DNA from: Leptospira gomenensis
GTDB taxonomy: Bacteria; Spirochaetota; Leptospiria; Leptospirales; Leptospiraceae
Reading direction: 5' to 3'
DNA: 64,000 bases
NCBI RefSeq assembly: GCF_004770155.1
Contig: NZ_RQFA01000014.1
Location: 1 to 64,000 of the forward strand
Shown in pieces: positions 18,528 to 27,370 of this stretch. The first letter of the stretch is position 1, and every line of letters starts with the position of its first letter. Both the position numbers and the translations under genes were made by a program. The notes under the pieces were generated by a model. It was not told the DNA's origin. It made no database searches and worked only from the letters and a program-made list of their open reading frames with translations.

Positions 18528-19257
18528 TTTGGCGAATACGTTCGATCGAATCGTCTTCTCTGCTGTTCTGTTTTTTTGTTCGATTCTGTTTCCGGATTGT
18601 GGACCTTCCGATCCCGCGTCTGAATACGGTTCGTCCGTAACGGAGTTGTCGATTCCGAAACGATCCTTACCTTATTTTAAGGGAAAGGATTTACAACCGA
18701 TCTGGTTGGACGACTCCGAGCTCCAAAACGCTACCTCCTTACGGGGAATCACGAAATTTCAATTCGTCGATCAGGAAGGAAAGACAGTTTCCTCCGCCGA
18801 TCTCAAAGGATCTCTTTCGGTCATATCCTTTTTTTTCACACGTTGTTCCGGAATTTGTCCCACGATTACGGACCATCTGAAAACGGTACAAGAGGAATGC
18901 GCCAAAGACGGCAGGGTTCGGATCGTTTCCTTTTCCGTAACACCCGACTTAGACAGCCCCGAAGAATTAAAACGTTATGCGCAACAGCGCGGAATTCGTC
19001 GGAAGTTCTGGAATCTACTCACGGGCTCCAAAAGCGCAATTTATAAAATGGCCCGCGAATCTTTCAACGCAGATACGATCACTCCCGGGGAGACAAGGAA
19101 GGGCGTAGGGCCGAACGATTTTTTGCATTCTGAAAGCGTTTATCTATTGGACGAACGACTAAGACTCCGCGGAATTTACAACGGGAGAAATCTCGGATCC
19201 ATAAGGGAATTGATCGGGGATATGGAACGCCTTAAATTAGAATCTTCTAATTTATGA
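18499..19257 (+). CDS. SCO1/SenC family copper chaperone
   Basis: The 252-residue product has an N-terminal hydrophobic segment, then a thioredoxin-like SCO domain. The copper-binding CSGICP motif is at C116/C120 and the third ligand His is near residue 210 (DFLHSESVYLLDE). SCO proteins deliver copper to the CuA site of cytochrome oxidases or maintain its thiols. The start overlaps the MORN gene. A cbb3 oxidase lacks CuA, so the client may be an oxidase elsewhere or another copper protein. Confidence 0.9.
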   Translation: MKTKKRNPFDLANTFDRIVFSAVLFFCSILFPDCGPSDPASEYGSSVTELSIPKRSLPYFKGKDLQPIWLDDSELQNATSLRGITKFQFVDQEGKTVSSADLKGSLSVISFFFTRCSGICPTITDHLKTVQEECAKDGRVRIVSFSVTPDLDSPEELKRYAQQRGIRRKFWNLLTGSKSAIYKMARESFNADTITPGETRKGVGPNDFLHSESVYLLDERLRLRGIYNGRNLGSIRELIGDMERLKLESSNL

Positions 19258-19423
19258 ATGCTGATTTTGGTATCGAAAAACTTCTTCGAAACGAAAGTTG
19301 GGCGGGCCCGAAGGAATCCGTATCTTTCCGACATCGATTGTGAAAAACGATGCGAAGCGTTTTCCGCCTTTCTACGGAACGTTTTCGTTCTTTCCTAAAA
19401 AGACGTTTCGATTTGAGAGGAAT

Positions 19424-19830
19424 TCATTCCTCTTTTGAGGATTGAAACAATTCCAGGCAGGAAGGAATTCCTCCTCCCTCCATCTCTTCGCAAGGAACCT
19501 TGAGAAGATCCTCCATACAGACTTTCACCTTGGCGATCTGTGCGTCCGTTACCTTTTCGTATTCGTCCGGAAGAATGCTCTGATCTTTCTGCTCTTCCAT
19601 ACATTGTTCCACGGAATACGCAGGGTTTTCGGAGGTTTTTTCCGAAGCGGGAAGCGTTTCCAAATATCGGGACGCGCACTCCGCAGTTTTCGTACATAGA
19701 CGAGTGAAATAATCGCGACTCAACTTTTGAACCTCTTGTTTCGAAAGGGACGGTCCTTTTTTGCAGAAGAAAATTCCCGAAACGGAAAGTAAAAAAAAGG
19801 AAAACGAAAAAATTCCGAAGCGCATCCATC

Positions 19831-19834
<4 letters not shown>
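19424..19834 (-). CDS. Leptospiral Cys-rich lipoprotein
   Basis: The 136-residue product has a signal peptide ending with a lipobox-like cysteine (GIFFC, about residue 24). Its mature part contains six further cysteines spaced in a helical protein (LCTKTAEC, QCMEEQ, VCMEDL, PCEEM, SCLELF). This matches small leptospiral Cys-rich exported proteins of unknown function; the cysteines probably form disulfides. The ATG overlaps the stop of the RsbW-like gene (ATGA, 19831-19834), so they share an operon. Confidence 0.78.
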
Positions 19835-20298
<464 letters not shown>

Positions 20299-20330
20299 CG
20301 AATTTTCCGCGGGACGGGCGCCTAAACGTT

Positions 20331-21227
20331 TTATCCTCTTGGATGAAACTTCTTATGAACTTCTTTGAGGGTTTTGTTCGCCATATGAGTATAAATCTGA
20401 GTGGTGGAAATATCGATATGACCCAAAAGTTCCTGAACCGATTTTAGATCCGCGTGGTTTTCCAAAAGGTGCGTCGCAAACGAGTGACGCAGAGTATGCG
20501 GAGTCACCTTTTTTGATATGGAAGTCCGTTTGATGTAATGGTTGAGAAGTCGCCAAACCGACTTACGGTTGATATACGATCCTTTTTTGGAAACGAACAG
20601 ATATTCGCAGTTTCTACTTTTTAGGATAAAAGGACGGCTCTGTTTCAGATAACGGTTGAGGATGTCCAAGGACTTTTCGCCGAACGGAACGAGCCTTTGT
20701 CTACCTCCTTTTCCTTCGACGGTCAAAGTCATTCCTTCCAAATCCATATCGCCGAGTTTGAGGTTGCAGGCTTCCGAAATTCTCAAACCGGAAGAATATA
20801 ATAATTCGAAAATACATTTGTCCCGAAGTTCGTAGAGATTGTCTTCGCGGATCGTTGAGAATAAATCCTCGATCTCTTCCTGGGTCAGATAATCGGGAAT
20901 ACTCCGCATCACTTCCGGAGTTTCGATCTTTTCCGTCGGATTCGTGTCTAACTTCTTTTCGTCTTTCAGGAACTTGTAAAACTGACGGATGGCGACCACT
21001 TCCCGAGCGATGGTTTTGGAGCTGATCTTACGGTCTTTTTCCTCGTTCAAAAAACGCATGATATCATTCGCCTGAACTTCCAGGAAATCGATGTGTTCCT
21101 TTTCCAGAAAGTTTTTGAACTTATTCAGATCGTATCCGTAGGAATAGATCGAGTTGTCGCTTAATCCCTTTTCTACGGAGAGATATTCCTGGAAATTTTG
21201 AAGTAGGTTGTTGTGCGATGATGTCAC
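20331..21227 (-). CDS. xerD: Tyrosine recombinase XerD
   Basis: The 298-residue product matches XerC/XerD: an N-terminal SAM-like DNA-binding domain (about 8-95) and a catalytic domain with Arg in YSSGLRISEACNLKLGD, His-X-X-Arg in TPHTLRHSFATHLL, His in ELLGHIDISTTQIYTH, and the nucleophile Tyr in the same stretch. The length is typical. It resolves chromosome dimers at dif with a partner recombinase. No transposon or integron context is present, so a housekeeping role is likely. XerC is the alternative call. Confidence 0.9.
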   Translation of the reverse strand: MTSSHNNLLQNFQEYLSVEKGLSDNSIYSYGYDLNKFKNFLEKEHIDFLEVQANDIMRFLNEEKDRKISSKTIAREVVAIRQFYKFLKDEKKLDTNPTEKIETPEVMRSIPDYLTQEEIEDLFSTIREDNLYELRDKCIFELLYSSGLRISEACNLKLGDMDLEGMTLTVEGKGGRQRLVPFGEKSLDILNRYLKQSRPFILKSRNCEYLFVSKKGSYINRKSVWRLLNHYIKRTSISKKVTPHTLRHSFATHLLENHADLKSVQELLGHIDISTTQIYTHMANKTLKEVHKKFHPRG

Positions 21228-21408
21228 TGTTTTTAGTCCCGTCTGAAATGTTTAACAAGTACTAAATCCTTCGGACGTTTCCTCCCAAGAGAATTAAACT
21301 TTTTTATGTTGCCTTAACTCTTTGTGGGAAAATTCTAAACGAAACCCCGGACAGTTTCGACCTTTGAAATTTTTTTTTTAGGGGAAGAACGCAAAAACTT
21401 CTGCAAAT

Positions 21409-21948
21409 ATGAGACTAAATATCCGATACGTTTGCCTCTTCCTTTTTCTGCCCTTTTTTTTCGCGTGTTATTCCGGAGAGGAAATGGTATGGGACGCAAG
21501 GAATTCCTTATCCAAAGGAAATACGGCGGAAGCGATGCGCCTCTACGAACTCATTCTCAAAAAAGACCCCAAACATCTGGAAGCCAATCGTACCTTGGGA
21601 ATGATCCTTGCGGACAGCGGACTGGCGCTCAATTCGGCGGCGTTTTATCTGGAACGCGCGGAAAACGTCCTTCCCGGAGATTCTTCCCTTTTACTCTATC
21701 TTTTAGAGATCCATTTGCAAGAAAAAGACAGGGATAAAACCAAATCGATTTTGGAAAAATTCTCCAAAGGCAAGGACAAGGAAGCGGAGAACTACGCTCT
21801 GTTTCTCCGGGATTGCCTTTTGGAAAAAAGAAAAAATCAGACCGAATTCAACAAATTCAAAACCGATACGATCCAGGAATCGCTTCCCCCCGCGAGGCGT
21901 ATGTTTTTGCGGTGCGAACTTTCCTTGTATTCCGCGACTACCTCATGA
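21409..21948 (+). CDS. TPR lipoprotein
   Basis: The 179-residue product has a lipoprotein signal peptide (FFFACYSG, cysteine near residue 20) and two to three tetratricopeptide units (NTAEAMRLYELILKKDPKHL, LALNSAAFYLERAENVLPGD). The last 45 residues are more basic and overlap nothing until the end. Its stop overlaps the ATG of the next SGNH gene (ATGA), so the two are translationally coupled. It probably acts as a scaffold at the periplasmic face of a membrane. Confidence 0.75.
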   Translation: MRLNIRYVCLFLFLPFFFACYSGEEMVWDARNSLSKGNTAEAMRLYELILKKDPKHLEANRTLGMILADSGLALNSAAFYLERAENVLPGDSSLLLYLLEIHLQEKDRDKTKSILEKFSKGKDKEAENYALFLRDCLLEKRKNQTEFNKFKTDTIQESLPPARRMFLRCELSLYSATTS

Positions 21949-22979
21949 AACAAAAATTCCGTTTTTTTCGGATCGTCTTATACTCGCTCATCGTCTTATT
22001 CTTGTTAGGCGAGTCCTATCTACGGATGTTTCCGCCCGCCGGTCTGATTTATCGCCTCCGCGACAAACGCGTTCATTGTATCGAAGAACGTGAAATCCCG
22101 GAAATCATGCTTTGTCCGGATTCGGACACGGTGCTTCCCCACCCCGCCGGATTTACGTTTCGGGTTCGGGTAAACCGCTACGCCGAACGGATCGTTTCCG
22201 AACAACCTTATGTACCCGCTTCCGAGCCAGAAGTTTGGTTGATGGGAGATTCGATCGCGTACGGCTTTGGACAAAACGATCCGGATACCATCGCATGGAA
22301 ACTGCAAGAGGCGCTTTCCTCCAAAAAGATACGCGTCCGCAATCTGGGCGTGGATTCCTTAGGCACGGGCGGCATCCAAAGAAGAATGGAACGCGCGCTC
22401 GACTGCGAGAGCACCGGCTTCCGCAAGAATTGTATTCTTCCCAAAGCTGTGTTTTGGATCTACCATCCTTCCGATCTTCAGGACGTACATAGGGAATTCT
22501 ACTTAAGAAATTCCTTATATGGAAGATGGTTGTTCCGCGCCTCGGTTTTTTTGTCGAGATACAGCGCCCTTTACAATTACTCCAAAATAGAAAACGAAAA
22601 TCGTAGATTGGCCAAACTGAGGGAACTAGGCCCGGAACCGATTCCGGAAACCCTTTCCGGAACTCCGGACGATCACCCGTCTTTTCGCGAGATGAGAAAC
22701 CTTTTTTCTATATGCAAAAAACGAAATATTCCTTTGACGGTGGTATTGTACCCGAACGGAACGTATTCTTTGACCCCTCTTCCTTCCACTCCACTTTTGG
22801 ATCAGGTCGCCGAAATCGCGAAACGCTCCGGAATTCCGGTTTTAGATACTAGATCGGAATTCATACGCCGTTACGAAACGCAGAAAACCGAATTTTATCT
22901 GCAAAACGACGGGCACCCGAATCCCACTTCCGCAAAACTGATCGCGGATCGGATTTTGGAACGGATTCCACGAGATTAA
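21945..22979 (+). CDS. SGNH/GDSL-type hydrolase, membrane-anchored
   Basis: The start at ATG 21945 is chosen because it overlaps the previous stop and directly precedes a membrane anchor (residues about 5-25). The 344-residue product has the block I motif LMGDSIAYGFG near residue 95 and a C-terminal NDGHPNPTSAKLIADRIL that supplies the Asp and His of the triad. Such proteins often remove or transfer acetyl groups on polysaccharides. A second SGNH gene with an MBOAT acyltransferase lies convergently just downstream. Confidence 0.82.
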   Translation: MKQKFRFFRIVLYSLIVLFLLGESYLRMFPPAGLIYRLRDKRVHCIEEREIPEIMLCPDSDTVLPHPAGFTFRVRVNRYAERIVSEQPYVPASEPEVWLMGDSIAYGFGQNDPDTIAWKLQEALSSKKIRVRNLGVDSLGTGGIQRRMERALDCESTGFRKNCILPKAVFWIYHPSDLQDVHREFYLRNSLYGRWLFRASVFLSRYSALYNYSKIENENRRLAKLRELGPEPIPETLSGTPDDHPSFREMRNLFSICKKRNIPLTVVLYPNGTYSLTPLPSTPLLDQVAEIAKRSGIPVLDTRSEFIRRYETQKTEFYLQNDGHPNPTSAKLIADRILERIPRD

Positions 22980-23056
22980 TCGGAAACAATCGGACTTTCT
23001 TAAAAAATTCCGCGCGACCGGAACGAACCCGATCGTTTTTCATCGTTATACGACTT

Positions 23057-24493
23057 TCAAAATTGGAAATATAAAAACGGTTGGCTTACGGTTACGCTGT
23101 AGAGGATAAAACCGACCAGAATCATCATCGCCGAAAGCGAGTAGACGACCCAAGGACGTTCCTGAATTCCCTCCATCCATTCCTTCCTTTTTTCCTGAAG
23201 GAAGTCCGCTCCAAACAATACTACGACCGCAAAAATCACCCCGAACGGTACGTGTAGACTCTGTCCGCTTTCAAACGAAAAACTCCGTTTTACGATTGCG
23301 AACGCAAGATCCAAACTCGTGGAATATCCGTATTCCGGGGAAGGTTTGGCGCGGAAGAAAAACATCGAAAAGGAAAAAACGAAAAACGGATACGAGTATT
23401 TGATCCATTCCGGAATTTTATCCCAGCCACGTTTGAGAACCGAAAACGAAAAGATAAACCGTTCGAAGACCATCACGGAAGCGTGACAGGCTCCCCAAAT
23501 CACGAAGTTCCAATCCGCTCCGTGCCAGATTCCGCTCACGAACGTGGTGATGAACACGTTGAAATAAGCGCGCGGAATGCTGACCCGATTTCCTCCGAGG
23601 GATATATAGATATAATCCCGAAGCCACGAGGAAAAGGAGATATGCCATCTTCTCCAAAATTCGGTTACCGTCTGAGATAAAAACGGACGAACAAAATTCT
23701 CCGGAATCCTATATCCCATAATTCTACCGGTTCCGATCGCTACATCCGAATATCCGGAAAAGTCGCAATAGATCTGAAAGGAAAATAAAAACGAGGTCAA
23801 CAGTAAGGATCCAGAATCATACGCTCCCGGATTGGAGAACACCGGATCCACGGTCAAAGAAATGGGATCGGCTACGAAAGTTTTTTTGAATAATCCCCAC
23901 GAAAGTTGACGAATTCCCGGTAAAAGGTTTTCCTTTCGATAGACGTAATTCTCCAAAAATTGATGGAGCATATCCTGGGCCCGAATGATCGGCCCGGCGA
24001 CCAACTGCGGAAAAAACGATAGAAACAATCCGAACTGAAACAGACTTTTCGCCTGCGGAACCGTCCCTCGATAAACGTCCACCGCGTAGGAAATTGCCTG
24101 AAGCGTAAAAAAGGAAATTCCCATCGGCAACATAGCGCCCGTCAGAGGAACATACGCCGGGTCGCATGGTTTCGCGTTTACGAATAGATTCCAAGCCTGG
24201 ATCGAAAAATCCATATATTTGAAAACGTACAAAAGGGCCAGATTTCCCCAAACGGCCAGATTCAAAAAAAACAGTTTGGCAATTTTTCCGGCGGCGGCGT
24301 CCATTCCTCGTACGGAATAATACGTTAGAACAATTGAATATACCAAAAGAAGAATAAAAGGAATTTTGAATATAGCATAGAAATAAAGACTGGCCAAAAG
24401 GAGCCACACCCTTTGAAATCTGACCGGAAGCCAAAAGTAAGCAAGGATTACCACGGGAGCGAATATGAGATATTGAACGGAATTAAAGAGCAT
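23057..24493 (-). CDS. MBOAT O-acyltransferase (AlgI/PatA-like)
   Basis: The 478-residue product has about ten membrane segments and the MBOAT signature: SGYSDVAIGTGRIMGYRIPENF followed by PFLSQTVTEFWRRWHISFSS near residue 295, and the catalytic His in GIWHGADWNFVIWG near 340. Such proteins pass acyl, usually acetyl, groups across the inner membrane onto polysaccharides together with an SGNH partner. It overlaps the end of the SGNH gene at 24483 by 11 bases, so both are in one operon. The target polymer is unknown. Confidence 0.92.
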   Translation of the reverse strand: MLFNSVQYLIFAPVVILAYFWLPVRFQRVWLLLASLYFYAIFKIPFILLLVYSIVLTYYSVRGMDAAAGKIAKLFFLNLAVWGNLALLYVFKYMDFSIQAWNLFVNAKPCDPAYVPLTGAMLPMGISFFTLQAISYAVDVYRGTVPQAKSLFQFGLFLSFFPQLVAGPIIRAQDMLHQFLENYVYRKENLLPGIRQLSWGLFKKTFVADPISLTVDPVFSNPGAYDSGSLLLTSFLFSFQIYCDFSGYSDVAIGTGRIMGYRIPENFVRPFLSQTVTEFWRRWHISFSSWLRDYIYISLGGNRVSIPRAYFNVFITTFVSGIWHGADWNFVIWGACHASVMVFERFIFSFSVLKRGWDKIPEWIKYSYPFFVFSFSMFFFRAKPSPEYGYSTSLDLAFAIVKRSFSFESGQSLHVPFGVIFAVVVLFGADFLQEKRKEWMEGIQERPWVVYSLSAMMILVGFILYSVTVSQPFLYFQF

Positions 24494-25832
24494 TCTTCGT
24501 ATCCAATTCCTTGAGCTGTTTGATTAGGGCGCGTTTGGCCCAATTATTTCCCGGAACCGTCAAATGCCCGTCTCCCGGGATGAAATAATCCCGGATTCCC
24601 GAAAATTTTTTTCCGAAAGGGGTTTCTAAAATTTCTCCGCACATTTCCGCTGCCTCCGTCCTAAGCCGCAACACCGGAACGCCTTTTTTTTCGAAGTAAT
24701 CTCCCGCGCGCAACGCGTAGTTTTCCAAAGGATGATACATTCCCCGGTTTCTACAATAAATCTCCTCGACTTGAACCGGCATCAAAACGACCACGAGACG
24801 GATCCCGTTTTCCCGGGTGAATCGCACCATTTCGTCGTAGGCAGCCCGAGTGATTTTCGGGAGCGGTTCGAGGGACGACAAACTGGGTTCCTTTTTCTGG
24901 CAGACGAAATAATCGGGAATCGGCTCGGGACAAAATTTGGCTTTGTAGTCGGTGAGGTCCATGGTTTCCGGTGTAGGGGGAAGAACGGAAACAACATTCA
25001 GCTTTTCGAATGTGGTTCCGGGAGCAGAGCAGTTTTTCGACGGAGGAGATCGAAAAAAAGAATCCTTCATGTATTTGGCCGGGGTTTGTTCTGCACCGGA
25101 AGAAGAGGAAAATCCAGTGGACTCCCATTCTACTCGAACCTTATCCCGTGCGAATGCATATTGTACTTTCAGCTGTTCGTAGGCCAACTTCAAGGCGAGT
25201 AACGTGTAGGAGACGCGCGATAATTCGAATTGAATCCGGAAATTTCTATTGAACGAAGGATCCTTGTCTCGAATTTCATCGACCTCGTCGTCCGATAACA
25301 TTCCTTTGGCCCGTAATTCTTCCGGTAAGGTGAAATCGTTCGCGGATACGAAAAACAAAACTTCTTTTAGATTTTTCAGCCGAGGCGAAAGGTCTTTGAG
25401 TCTTCGTAGGGCGCCCGAGGATCCGTATGCGTCCACGGCCAAATTCAGGGATTGACGAGCTCGCCCTTTTAATTCGATTCCGTTCAATTGATGACAGAAC
25501 GTGTCCTCGTCCGAAACTCCGAAACCCATCACCAGACTATCTCCTAAACAAGCGAGTTTGGGTTTGTCGTCGTCCGGCTCTTCGATTCCGCGTAAGCCCA
25601 AGGAATTGGTTCTGAATCTTCCTTCCCATTTTCCCGCATGATGACGGATATAAATGTCTTGTTTCGGTTCCAAATCCACATAGTAGATCGGGTTGTATCG
25701 GTGTAGGATCTTTTGATCGCGGTAGTATTGCAAAGAAGGGGCTCGGAGGACGCTGAGCAAAACCTCGGTTCCGACAAAAACGACGAAGAAGAAAAGAAGG
25801 CCCCTTCCGGCCCAGGAAAAGAATCCTTTCAT
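24483..25832 (-). CDS. SGNH hydrolase-like partner of MBOAT
   Basis: The start is placed at ATG 25832, directly before a membrane anchor (GLLFFFVVFVGTEVLLSVL), giving 449 residues. The frame stays open through the upstream 42-bp array, but that part only encodes repeat peptides. Block I is CLGDSLVMGFG near residue 100, and the C-terminal GDGHLTVPGNNWAKRAL carries Asp and His. A long insert (about 250-350) contains several Cys. Together with the MBOAT gene it forms a probable O-acylation pair. No good ribosome binding site is seen before the ATG, so the exact start is uncertain. Confidence 0.8.
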   Translation of the reverse strand: MKGFFSWAGRGLLFFFVVFVGTEVLLSVLRAPSLQYYRDQKILHRYNPIYYVDLEPKQDIYIRHHAGKWEGRFRTNSLGLRGIEEPDDDKPKLACLGDSLVMGFGVSDEDTFCHQLNGIELKGRARQSLNLAVDAYGSSGALRRLKDLSPRLKNLKEVLFFVSANDFTLPEELRAKGMLSDDEVDEIRDKDPSFNRNFRIQFELSRVSYTLLALKLAYEQLKVQYAFARDKVRVEWESTGFSSSSGAEQTPAKYMKDSFFRSPPSKNCSAPGTTFEKLNVVSVLPPTPETMDLTDYKAKFCPEPIPDYFVCQKKEPSLSSLEPLPKITRAAYDEMVRFTRENGIRLVVVLMPVQVEEIYCRNRGMYHPLENYALRAGDYFEKKGVPVLRLRTEAAEMCGEILETPFGKKFSGIRDYFIPGDGHLTVPGNNWAKRALIKQLKELDTKNAL

Positions 25833-25899
25833 GGATACGGGAGAGGTTGAAACATAAGTGCCCGTTGGCAAGCGAATTTGTCGGTGGTAGGGTTGGCGG

Positions 25900-26165
25900 G
25901 CGGGAGGTCCCGCGAAACTTTGTCGGACCAATCGTGGGAAAGCGGGAGGTCCCGCGAAACTTTGTCGGACCAATCGTAGAAAAGCGGGAGTTCCCGCGAA
26001 ACTTTGTCGGACCAATCGTAGAAAAGCGGGAGGTCCCGCGAAACTTTGTCGGACCAATCGTGGGAAAGCGGGAGGTCCCGCGAAACTTTGTCGGGCCAAT
26101 CGTGGGAAAGCGGGAGTTCCCGCGAAACTTTGTCGGACCAATCGTGGGAAAGCGGGAGTTCCCGC
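25900..26165. repeat. 42-bp tandem repeat array with palindromic cores
   Basis: Seven cores GCGGGAGGTCCCGC or GCGGGAGTTCCCGC begin at 25900, 25942, 25984, 26026, 26068, 26110 and 26152, exactly 42 bases apart. Each core is a 6+2+6 inverted repeat. The 28-base linkers are nearly identical and contain CTTTGTCGGACCAATCGT. Differences are mostly single bases. The array lies 68 bases before the SGNH start and 99 bases before the trxB box. Confidence 0.95.
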
Positions 26166-26263
26166 ATTCTAAAATGAATCCCAAGAATCGAAAAACGTTT
26201 TCCATTCTTTTTAATTTAAAAAAGGATCTACTTTACACAAAAACAGTCTAAAAAACAAAATAA

Positions 26264-26282
26264 ATTTAGAATCATTCTAAAT
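26264..26282. promoter_or_regulatory. Per-box-like palindrome upstream of trxB
   Basis: ATTTAGAATCATTCTAAAT is a perfect 9+1+9 palindrome ending ten bases before the trxB ATG. Its inner 15 bases, TTAGAATCATTCTAA, match the PerR consensus TTANAATNATTNTAA at every fixed position. Binding by a PerR/Fur-family repressor would couple thioredoxin reductase to peroxide stress. The match is seen in the sequence; regulation is inferred. Confidence 0.65.
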
Positions 26283-26292
26283 CGAGGAAAGT

Positions 26293-27240
26293 ATGGTCCA
26301 CAAAATCGTCGTTATCGGCTCCGGTCCTGCCGGCCACACAGCAGCTATTTACGCAGCCCGCGCAAATTTAAATCCGGTGATGTATGAAGGGTTTATGGCG
26401 GGAGGCATTGCAGCGGGAGGTCAACTTACCACTACGACCGAAGTGGAAAATTTTCCGGGATTTCCGGAAGGAATCGATGGGACCGAACTTACGCAAAAAT
26501 TTCGCGAACAATCCATCAAATACGGAACAAAAATAATCACCCAAACGATAACCAAGGTGGATTTCTCCGGTTCTCCCTTTAAGCTCTGGTCAGACGATGA
26601 ACTGATCGAAGCGGAAGCCGTCATCATAGCGACAGGAGCCACCGCCAAACGAATGAATGTAACGGGGGAAGACTCATATTGGCAACGCGGAATTTCTGCT
26701 TGTGCGGTCTGCGATGGAGCTCTTCCGATCTATCGGAACAAGGAATTGGCTGTCGTGGGCGGAGGAGATTCCGCAGTGGAAGAAGCATCACATCTTACCA
26801 AGTTCGCATCCAAGGTGTATTTGGTTCACAGAAGGGACACGTTACGCGCTTCTAAAATCATGCAAAAGCGGGCGGCCACCCACCCTAAGATAGAAATCAT
26901 CTGGAATTCTCAGGTAAAAGAAGCGAAAGGTGATGGTAAAAATCTAACAGCGCTCACGCTTGAAAATACGGTGGACGGTCAAACGAAGGAGCTTTCGGTC
27001 GGAGGACTTTTTTATGCGATCGGTCACAAACCGAACACCGAAATTTTCCAAGGTATTTTGGATCTCGACGAAAGCGGATATATAAAAACGATTCCGGGAA
27101 CGACTCGCACAAACGTCGAAGGTGTTTTTGCGGCGGGAGACGTTCAAGATAAGATTTACAGACAAGCGATTACGGCCGCCGGCTCCGGTTGTATGGCTGC
27201 GCTCGAAGCGGAACGTTGGCTGGAATCTAGAGAAGAATAA
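26293..27240 (+). CDS. trxB: Thioredoxin-disulfide reductase
   Basis: The 315-residue product is a typical low-molecular-weight thioredoxin reductase, which passes electrons from NADPH via FAD to thioredoxin in the cytoplasm. The FAD-binding [15 protein letters not shown] is at residues 8-22, the redox-active CAVCDG near 136-141, the NADPH-binding [10 protein letters not shown] near 156, and the C-terminal FAD contact [10 protein letters not shown] near 276. It is preceded by GAGGAAAG. The palindrome just upstream suggests peroxide control. Confidence 0.97.
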   Translation: MVHKIVVIGSGPAGHTAAIYAARANLNPVMYEGFMAGGIAAGGQLTTTTEVENFPGFPEGIDGTELTQKFREQSIKYGTKIITQTITKVDFSGSPFKLWSDDELIEAEAVIIATGATAKRMNVTGEDSYWQRGISACAVCDGALPIYRNKELAVVGGGDSAVEEASHLTKFASKVYLVHRRDTLRASKIMQKRAATHPKIEIIWNSQVKEAKGDGKNLTALTLENTVDGQTKELSVGGLFYAIGHKPNTEIFQGILDLDESGYIKTIPGTTRTNVEGVFAAGDVQDKIYRQAITAAGSGCMAALEAERWLESREE

Positions 27241-27266
27241 CCCGGCGCGTATCACGGAACGGTCGT

Positions 27267-27299
27267 ATGAGTGCGCCGGGCGAAGCCCGGCGCACTCAT
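27267..27299. terminator. Perfect 15-bp GC-rich hairpin after trxB
   Basis: ATGAGTGCGCCGGGC at 27267-27281 pairs with 27285-27299 around a three-base loop. It lies 26 bases after the trxB stop and 72 bases beyond the convergent gene's stop. No T-run flanks it, so it may block transcription from both sides or be a repeated palindromic element. Confidence 0.6.
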
Positions 27300-27370
27300 C
27301 ACTGGAATAATTTCTCAACATTTCCTATATTAGAAATACGGAATCTATTTTTCGGAGTACAGAAAACGAT

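Larger units (their letters stand above)
25833..26292. other. Intergenic region with repeat array and trxB control region
   Basis: This 460-base spacer separates divergent SGNH and trxB genes. Most of it is the seven-fold 42-bp array; the trxB-proximal part holds an AT-rich stretch and the Per-box-like palindrome. Open frames crossing the array in several phases result from a unit length divisible by three without stop codons. Confidence 0.7.

Noticed and set aside
20331..21227. Mobile-element integrase
   Set aside because: Sequence motifs and length are those of XerD and no attachment sites, cargo or other mobile genes are nearby.
25900..26165. CRISPR array
   Set aside because: The repeats are contiguous with nearly identical linkers; there are no variable spacers and no cas genes.
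25847..26251. Plus- and minus-strand frames across the 42-bp array
   Set aside because: A 42-base unit without stop codons stays open in several frames; the peptides only repeat the unit and no start signal supports them.
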